A stretch of 64,000 nt of DNA from Leadbetterella sp. (GTDB taxonomy: Bacteria > Bacteroidota > Bacteroidia > Cytophagales > Spirosomataceae). The DNA is taken from positions 62,001 to 126,000 of the forward strand of contig JAHBUH010000006.1 of assembly GCA_019638185.1 (NCBI GenBank), given 5' to 3'. The notes under the pieces are model-generated. The model saw only the letters and a program-made list of their open reading frames with translations, was not told where the DNA came from and ran no database searches. The number at the start of each line of letters is the position of its first letter. The first letter of the stretch is position 1. Made by a program: the position numbers and the translations under genes. Positions 59,231 through 64,000 of the stretch are shown one piece after another.

Positions 59231-59739
59231 TGCAGAAAATATTCAAAATCACCCTTATTTTTGGTGTTTTAGCCGGCGTAGCCTGTTTTTTGTTTTTTCT
59301 TTTAGCGAAATTTACCGTTGAAAACCCCCTGAGCCATAAACTGGCACCCCTGGGTTTGCAGATGATCCTCATATCTTACGGGATCTGGTATTATAAGAGA
59401 AGCAATGCCGGGTACCTGCACTTTTACGAGGGTTTTACCATAGCCGTTCTGGGCAATATCCTGGCGGCATTAACAGGGGGGCTGCTGATCTGGTTATTCC
59501 TGGTGGGGATAGACATAGAGCCGTTTAACGTCTGGATCAGGGAGAGCGTGGCTTTCCTGATCAGTGACCGGGAGAATAAAAAAGAGGTCCTGTCGGACGA
59601 GGCCTTTGCACGAATGCTGGAGGCCGTAAAAAACAGCCGGCCGTATACGGTCATTCCGGACCGGCTGATAACCACCTTCTGGGCGGTTTTCCCGATGGGC
59701 CTCCTGGTGATGGCATTGCGAAAAATTAAACCTGTATAA
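59230..59739 (+). CDS. DUF4199 membrane protein (first copy)
   Basis: 169 residues, four predicted membrane segments (about 5-28, 38-55, 65-92 and 140-160) with a polar loop (about 95-135) after the third. GLQMILISYGIWYYKRSN and the GFTIAVLGNILAALTGGLLIWLF segment resemble DUF4199 proteins of Bacteroidota. Function unknown. ATG overlaps the pyrC-like stop (TAATG) and the next gene is a related copy 2 nt away, so they arose by tandem duplication or work as a pair. Confidence 0.75.
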   Translation: MQKIFKITLIFGVLAGVACFLFFLLAKFTVENPLSHKLAPLGLQMILISYGIWYYKRSNAGYLHFYEGFTIAVLGNILAALTGGLLIWLFLVGIDIEPFNVWIRESVAFLISDRENKKEVLSDEAFARMLEAVKNSRPYTVIPDRLITTFWAVFPMGLLVMALRKIKPV

Positions 59740-59741
59740 AT

Positions 59742-60257
59742 ATGGAAAAAGTATCTACCGCCAGAATTGCCCTGAAATGGGGACTGATCTATGGCCTTTT
59801 AAGCATAGTGGTGACCACCATTATCTATACCTTTAACCTCATGGAGCAGTCGTGGATCAGCACCGTGGCATCCATCCTGCTCTCTTTCGGTGTACTGTAC
59901 CTGGCCTTCCGGGAATTCCGGGAACTGAACGGCGGCTTTATGCGTTTCGGACAAGGGTTGGGACTGGGCATGCTGCTGTTTGTGACGGCGGGCGTACTGG
60001 GCGCCGGCTTTGATACGCTTTATAAAAAGGTGATTGATCCGGGTGTGGTAGATAAGATCCTGGACATCACGGAAATGCAATATGAGAAAAGCGGTATGTC
60101 ACCTGAGGCGATAGAGCAGGGCCTGGAGACGGCCCGGCCGCTGATTGCCGGCCCTTTAGCCCCGCTGGTGGTGATCCTTTCTTACGTGGTAAGCGGGTTT
60201 ATCTGTTCACTGATCATGGCGGCTGTCATGAAGAAAAATCAGCCGGTGTTTGAATAG
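59742..60257 (+). CDS. DUF4199 membrane protein (second copy)
   Basis: 171 residues with four membrane segments and the same layout as the preceding gene: LKWGLIYGLLSIVVTTIIY, a second hydrophobic stretch, FRELNGGFMRFGQGLGLGMLLF, a polar loop with LDITEMQYEKSGMSPEAIEQG, and a last helix near the C-terminus. The loop after helix three is acidic and helical. This copy matches the DUF4199 pattern better than the first. Function unknown; located directly before gldF, 3 nt apart. Confidence 0.8.
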   Translation: MEKVSTARIALKWGLIYGLLSIVVTTIIYTFNLMEQSWISTVASILLSFGVLYLAFREFRELNGGFMRFGQGLGLGMLLFVTAGVLGAGFDTLYKKVIDPGVVDKILDITEMQYEKSGMSPEAIEQGLETARPLIAGPLAPLVVILSYVVSGFICSLIMAAVMKKNQPVFE

Positions 60258-60260
60258 ATT

Positions 60261-60986
60261 ATGGGAAGTATTTTCAGGAAGGAAGTAGCTGCATTCTTTA
60301 ATTCGCTGATCGCCTATATGGTGATCGGGGTATTCCTGCTGTTGAACGGGCTGCTGTTCTGGCTGTATCCTGAAACCAATATCCTGGATTACGGATATGC
60401 GGAGATGGACGGCTTTTTTCAGCTTTGCCCGTACATCCTCCTGTTTTTTGTGCCGGCCATTACCATGCGGATGTTTTCGGAAGAGCTACGCTCGGGCACC
60501 ATTGAATTCCTGTTTACCCGGCCGGTTTCTGTGCCGGCCATTATTGGCGGGAAATACCTTTCCTGCATTTTTATCATTGTGCTGGCGCTGCTGCCCACGC
60601 TGATCTATTATATCAGCCTCTATAAGCTGGGTAACCCGGAAGGGAACATTGACTCGGCCGCGGTGGCGGGGTCTTATTTTGGCCTGGTGCTGCTGGCGGC
60701 AGTATATGCGGCGGTAGGCCTGTTCATGTCTTCCGTGACCCGGAACCAGGTGGTGGCTTTCCTGCTGACGGCCCTGGTTTGTTACGGGCTGTTTGCCGGC
60801 TTAGAGCAGCTGTCGGGCCTGTTTTCAGGGGTTATCCAATATGGCTTATCCTACCTGGGCCTCAGTTTTCATTACAGCTCCCTCGGGAAGGGCATTATAG
60901 ATAGCAGAGATGTCATCTGGTTTGTGAGCGTGGCTCTTATCTTTTTGGTATTAACCTTATCGTCATTAAACAACATTAGAAAATGA
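60261..60986 (+). CDS. gldF: gliding-motility-associated ABC transporter permease GldF-like
   Basis: 241 residues, six transmembrane helices. FRKEVAAFFNSLIAYMVIGVFLLLNGLLFW, written here as parts RKEVAAFFNSLIAYMV and LNGLLFW, then MRMFSEELRSGTIEFLFTRPVS and IIGGKYLSCIFIIVLALLPT match GldF, the permease of the GldAFG ABC complex required for Bacteroidota gliding in Flavobacterium johnsoniae. gldG, usually immediately downstream, is not present: the next gene (overlapping ATGA) is a PhzF homologue. GldA is also not in the window. The protein could act with a remote GldG. Confidence 0.88.
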   Translation: MGSIFRKEVAAFFNSLIAYMVIGVFLLLNGLLFWLYPETNILDYGYAEMDGFFQLCPYILLFFVPAITMRMFSEELRSGTIEFLFTRPVSVPAIIGGKYLSCIFIIVLALLPTLIYYISLYKLGNPEGNIDSAAVAGSYFGLVLLAAVYAAVGLFMSSVTRNQVVAFLLTALVCYGLFAGLEQLSGLFSGVIQYGLSYLGLSFHYSSLGKGIIDSRDVIWFVSVALIFLVLTLSSLNNIRK

Positions 60987-61774
60987 TCGCTTTAAAAATT
61001 TTTCATATTAACTCCTTCAGCTCGGAAGATTTTAAAGGGAACCCGGCGGGGGTGGTACCGCTGGACTTCTGGATCTCCGATACGCTGATGCAGAAGATTG
61101 CTAACCAAAACGGGCTGTCTGAGACAGCTTTTTTCGTTAAAACCATTCGCGGGTTTTACATTCGCTGGTTTACCCCGGATGTGGAAGTGCCCATCTGCGG
61201 CCATGCCACCCTGGCCAGCGGCTACGTGCTTACGGAGTTCCTGGGGCATCCGGAAGACCGCATTCTCTTTGAGTCCCGCAGCGGTGACCTGGAATTTGTG
61301 AAAAAAGGAGGTACCTACTACCTTGATTTTCCCGCGTTTACGCCTGTAGATACCGAAGTGGATTTCCCTTTTCAGAAAGTGCTGGGCGTAAAGCCGGCCC
61401 GTATCCTGCAGGCCAATGAAGACATCATGGCCGTTTTTAATTCCGAAGAGGAGATCCGGCGCATCCGGCCGGATTTCAGCGCCCTTGCCCGCTTAAAGGC
61501 GCGGGGGCTGATCGTGACGGCAGCAGGCCGTGAGGTGGATTTTGTGTGCCGTTTCTTTGCACCGGGCCTGGGCATTAATGAAGACCCCGTGACCGGCTCT
61601 TCCTTTACCAAACTGTTTCCGTACTGGGCCGCAGAGCTGAATAAAACCACTTTTGTGGCGCAGCAGATCTCGGAAAGAGGGGGTACGGTGACCGGCGAGT
61701 ACCGGGGTGACCGGGTGCTGATCGGGGGCGATGCCATGGCTTACCTGCGGGGAGAAATATACATCAAAAATTAA
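60983..61774 (+). CDS. PhzF-family isomerase/epimerase
   Basis: 263 residues of two duplicated hot-dog-like alpha/beta lobes. FHINSFSSEDFKGNPAGVVPL, NGLSETAFFV (with the catalytic Glu), IRWFTPDVEVPICGHATLASGYVL and the C-terminal GINEDPVTGSSFTKLFPYW are the diagnostic blocks of the PhzF family. Members isomerise phenazine precursors in pseudomonads, but most, like this one, are of unknown substrate. ATG overlaps the gldF stop by 4 nt. Confidence 0.93.
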   Translation: MIALKIFHINSFSSEDFKGNPAGVVPLDFWISDTLMQKIANQNGLSETAFFVKTIRGFYIRWFTPDVEVPICGHATLASGYVLTEFLGHPEDRILFESRSGDLEFVKKGGTYYLDFPAFTPVDTEVDFPFQKVLGVKPARILQANEDIMAVFNSEEEIRRIRPDFSALARLKARGLIVTAAGREVDFVCRFFAPGLGINEDPVTGSSFTKLFPYWAAELNKTTFVAQQISERGGTVTGEYRGDRVLIGGDAMAYLRGEIYIKN

Positions 61775-61814
61775 GAAAAGAGAAGTGCTTTGAACACAAT
61801 ATTTAAGCATTTAC

Positions 61815-61846
61815 TTGACAACCCCTGTTCTGATTTCGTACTTTTG
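61815..61846 (+). promoter_or_regulatory. promoter of queA
   Basis: TTG at 61815-61817 (within TTGACA), 21 nt, TACTTTTG at 61839-61846: one of the best -33/-7 pairs in the window. ATG at 61911, leader about 60 nt. Confidence 0.65.
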
Positions 61847-61910
61847 CATTTATTTTAAACAAAAAGGGCTGTGTCTCAGGAATATCCGGCAGCTCCATTA
61901 ACCGTTTCTA

Positions 61911-62963
61911 ATGAAATTATCATCGTTTAAATTTGATCTCCCCAGCAGTCTGATCGCACAACATCCATATGAAGACCGGGATGGAGCCCGGATGATGGTC
62001 CTGCACAGAAAATCCGGAAAGATAGAACACAAGAAATTTACGGACATCATTGACTACTTCGGCGACGGCGACGTGATGGTGGCTAACGACACCAAAGTAT
62101 TCCCCGCCCGCCTGTACGGTTCCAAAGAGAAAACCGGCGCTAAAATAGAGGTTTTCCTGCTACGCGAGCTGAACCGCGAAATGCGCCTCTGGGATGTACT
62201 GGTAGATCCGGCGCGGAAGATACGGGTAGGAAATAAGCTGTATTTCGGCGATAGCGACCTGGTGGCCGAGGTGATCGATAATACCACTTCCCGGGGTCGT
62301 ACCATCCGTTTCCTCTTTGACGGTAATCACGAAGAGATGATGGCCGCCATCTACCAGCTGGGGGAAACGCCCATCCCGAAAGACATTCTCCAGCGCGAAG
62401 TTGCTGACCATGACGAAGAACGTTTTCAGACCATCTTTGCCGCGCATGAAGGCGCTGTGGCGGCGCCTATAGCCGGTATGCACTTCACTAAAAATATTGT
62501 GCGTAAGATGGAGATTAACGGCGTGGACTTTGTGCCGCTGACCCTGCACATCGGTATCGGTACTTTCCGCCAGGTGGAAGTGGAAGACCTCACAAAACAC
62601 AAGACCGATTCGGAGAACTTTTCCATCCCGGATAAAACCTGCGATGTGGTAAACCACGCGCTGGACGAGGGTAAGCGGGTCTGCGCCATCGGAAGTACGT
62701 CCCTGCGGGCCATGGAGTCATCAGTGTCAGCTAATAACCGTCTGAAGCCCCTGGATAACGCCTGGACAGATAAATTTATCTTCCCGCCCTTTGATTTCAA
62801 GATCTCCAATGCACTCCTGACGAACTTCCATCTGCCGGAGTCTATCCTGCTGATGACCACCTGCGCTTTCGGCGGTTACGAAACGGTGATCGAAGCCTAC
62901 CAGGTAGCCATCAAAGAGAAATACAAGTTCTTTACCTACGGTGACGCCATGCTCATCATCTAG
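61911..62963 (+). CDS. queA: S-adenosylmethionine:tRNA ribosyltransferase-isomerase
   Basis: 350 residues, the usual length. [78 protein letters not shown] and [19 protein letters not shown] are conserved QueA blocks. It transfers the ribosyl part of SAM to preQ1-modified tRNA to give epoxyqueuosine, in the cytoplasm. Encoded alone behind its own promoter; a short palindrome lies between it and ispD. Confidence 0.98.
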   Translation: MKLSSFKFDLPSSLIAQHPYEDRDGARMMVLHRKSGKIEHKKFTDIIDYFGDGDVMVANDTKVFPARLYGSKEKTGAKIEVFLLRELNREMRLWDVLVDPARKIRVGNKLYFGDSDLVAEVIDNTTSRGRTIRFLFDGNHEEMMAAIYQLGETPIPKDILQREVADHDEERFQTIFAAHEGAVAAPIAGMHFTKNIVRKMEINGVDFVPLTLHIGIGTFRQVEVEDLTKHKTDSENFSIPDKTCDVVNHALDEGKRVCAIGSTSLRAMESSVSANNRLKPLDNAWTDKFIFPPFDFKISNALLTNFHLPESILLMTTCAFGGYETVIEAYQVAIKEKYKFFTYGDAMLII

Positions 62964-63011
62964 TGTCAACGCACAGATGCACCGCCCGTTCCGTAAGAAC
63001 ATCACCTCATA

Positions 63012-63033
63012 ACCACGGACGTCAGTCCGTGGT
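63012..63033. repeat. short perfect hairpin in the queA-ispD gap
   Basis: ACCACGGAC-GTCA-GTCCGTGGT: 9-bp stem with a 4-nt loop, no T-run. Palindromes of this CCACGGAC/GTCCGTGG kind recur as small dispersed repeats in other bacteria. Only one copy was seen here. Confidence 0.5.
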
Positions 63034-63042
63034 CACAGTCCA

Positions 63043-63723
63043 ATGACCCGAAAAATCGCCATAATCGTAGCCAGCGGTACCGGAAGCCGAATGGGTGGAG
63101 ACATCCCGAAGCAGTTCCTGCCGCTCAAAGGCCGGCCGGTGCTGGTGCATACCCTGGAGAAGTTCCTGGCTATCAGCGGCTGTGAGATCATCCTGGCGCT
63201 CTCAGCTGAGGGCTTGGCCTACTGGGAGCCCATAGCCCGGGAATACCTGCCTGCCGATGCCCCCATTACCCTGGTTACCGGCGGTGAAACCCGCTTTCAT
63301 TCTGTAAAAAATGCGCTGGCGGCTATAGATGCGGGGGATGCCCTGGTGGCCATTCATGACGGGGTGCGGCCCTTTGTGAGCCTGAATATCCTGCTGAACG
63401 CCTTTGTGGCCGCTGAAAGCTTCGGGGCGGCCGTGGCCTGTGTGGACAGCAAAGACTCGGTGCGGGTAACCGAAGGCGCGGGGAACCGGGCCGTAGACCG
63501 CCGTACCGTTAAGCTGATCCAAACCCCCCAGACTTTTCGCCTGTCTGTGCTCAGAACCGCATTTGAAGTGCCCTACAGCGAGCACTTTACCGATGACGCC
63601 TCTGTGGTGGAACACAGCGGTCAGGCCATCCACCTCATAGAAGGCAGCTATTCCAATATCAAGATCACTACGCCGGAAGACCTGGCCCTGGGCGAGATTT
63701 TCCTGGGCCAAACAGCATTTTAA
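63043..63723 (+). CDS. ispD: 2-C-methyl-D-erythritol 4-phosphate cytidylyltransferase
   Basis: 226 residues. IIVASGTGSRMGGDIPKQFLPL is the CTP-binding loop of the family; VAIHDGVRPFVS, DSVRVTE, RRTVKLIQTPQTFR, FTDDASVVEHSG and GSYSNIKITTPEDLALG complete it. IspD makes CDP-methylerythritol in the non-mevalonate isoprenoid pathway. A bidirectional hairpin separates it from pckA. Confidence 0.97.
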   Translation: MTRKIAIIVASGTGSRMGGDIPKQFLPLKGRPVLVHTLEKFLAISGCEIILALSAEGLAYWEPIAREYLPADAPITLVTGGETRFHSVKNALAAIDAGDALVAIHDGVRPFVSLNILLNAFVAAESFGAAVACVDSKDSVRVTEGAGNRAVDRRTVKLIQTPQTFRLSVLRTAFEVPYSEHFTDDASVVEHSGQAIHLIEGSYSNIKITTPEDLALGEIFLGQTAF

Positions 63724-63822
63724 TCTATTTTAAACAAGGTACTGACGCGGGCAGGGGCTGGTTCAATGACGGGAAGGGGCCGCAGATCAGTTAATTCCCA
63801 TCCCTTTTCCGGAAGCGGGCAG

Positions 63823-63865
63823 GTTTTCTGACGGGAAGCCGGCCGGCCATTGGCCGTCAGAAAAC
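63823..63865. terminator. bidirectional hairpin between ispD and pckA
   Basis: GTTTTCTGACGG (63823-63834) pairs with CCGTCAGAAAAC (63854-63865) over 12 bp with a G/C-rich 19-nt loop. A and T runs flank it, so it could end both convergent transcripts. Confidence 0.6.
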
Positions 63866-63889
63866 TTTTGCCCGAATCCATGTCCGGAG

Positions 63890-64000
63890 TTACATACTCA
63901 CCGGGATTTCAAATTTCTCAAAATTCTGCCGGAACCGCTCCGCCAGCTGACGGCTTTCCGCCTCGTACCGATCCTTATCGGTCCAGGTATTGGCCGGGTT
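63890..64000 (-). CDS. pckA: 3' end of phosphoenolpyruvate carboxykinase (ATP) (partial)
   Basis: The last 36 codons before a TAA at 63892-63890 on the minus strand read NPANTWTDKDRYEAESRQLA then ERFRQNFEKFEIPVSM, the C-terminus of ATP-dependent PckA (NPxNTWxDKxxYDxxAxxLAxxFxxNFxKFE). The enzyme decarboxylates oxaloacetate to phosphoenolpyruvate in gluconeogenesis. The rest lies beyond the window. Confidence 0.9.
   Translation of the reverse strand, partial: NPANTWTDKDRYEAESRQLAERFRQNFEKFEIPVSM

Noticed and set aside
29482-61812. A shared 15-mer, AAATGCTTAAATATT, at about 29486 and as reverse complement at 61798, also resembling the start of the duplicated promoter segment
   Set aside because: AT-rich 15-mers are expected to recur by chance in 64 kb and the similarity does not extend.

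Overview
The window looks like chromosomal DNA of a free-living, saccharolytic member of the phylum Bacteroidota, probably of the Cytophagales/Chitinophagales/Sphingobacteriales type. The signs are a SusC/SusD pair beside a hybrid two-component system, several TonB-dependent receptors with carboxypeptidase-like N-termini, a gliding-motility GldF homologue, two DUF4199 proteins, 7TMR-DISM sensor kinases, and repeated promoter elements of the Bacteroidota type (TTG, about 20 nt, TAnnTTTG) with few Shine-Dalgarno sites. I cannot name the genus from sequence alone.

Layout. 0-5 kb: a sulfatase and beta-helix lyase-like pair (minus strand), a secreted sugar isomerase/epimerase-like protein, and a wrecked CPA1 Na+/H+ antiporter gene with a 12-G tract. 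5-15.3 kb: a seven-bladed FG-GAP propeller fused to a caspase-like protease, a serine hydrolase, a 7TM sensor kinase/LuxR regulator pair, then two small surface-protein operons driven by two copies of one 92-bp promoter segment. 15.3-27 kb: a ferric-siderophore uptake and release cluster (TonB receptor, paired IrtAB/YbtPQ-like ABC exporter-fold importers, a truncated PchR-like AraC regulator, a methyltransferase, a siderophore-interacting reductase, an O-methyltransferase, a second TonB receptor, a TPR-like protein). Three of its promoter regions share a 17-bp AT-rich near-palindrome. 27-29.2 kb: DsbA-like oxidoreductase, NYN/OST-HTH protein, RRM protein.

29.3-30.8 kb is a gene graveyard (AraC and SDR remnants, a DUF2971 gene with an altered C-terminus, another fragment). 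30.8-47.4 kb is one polysaccharide-utilisation-like locus, visibly lower in GC than its surroundings: HTCS regulator, SusC, SusD, two alpha/beta-hydrolase esterases, a GH3 beta-glucosidase, and, in the same tightly packed transcription unit, a CitMHS organic-acid transporter with an AtuA/AtuA-like pair. This suggests that the target is a glycosylated, esterified small molecule or glycan whose non-sugar acid is also imported and catabolised. A tRNA-Ser(GGA) gene stands at the right edge, and a 13-nt copy of its 3' end lies at 29.84 kb, which would fit an old integrated island.

47.8-64 kb is mostly housekeeping: asparaginase, a TPR protein, ETF beta/alpha behind a perfect 24-bp palindrome placed at the predicted transcription start, an OmpA/PD40 protein, a glycosyltransferase group (GT2, GT39-like, GT2), a 59-residue conserved Bacteroidota protein, gcvH, a pyrC-like/DUF4199/DUF4199/gldF/phzF operon, queA, ispD and the 3' end of pckA. 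No CRISPR array, rRNA, transposase or integrase was seen.
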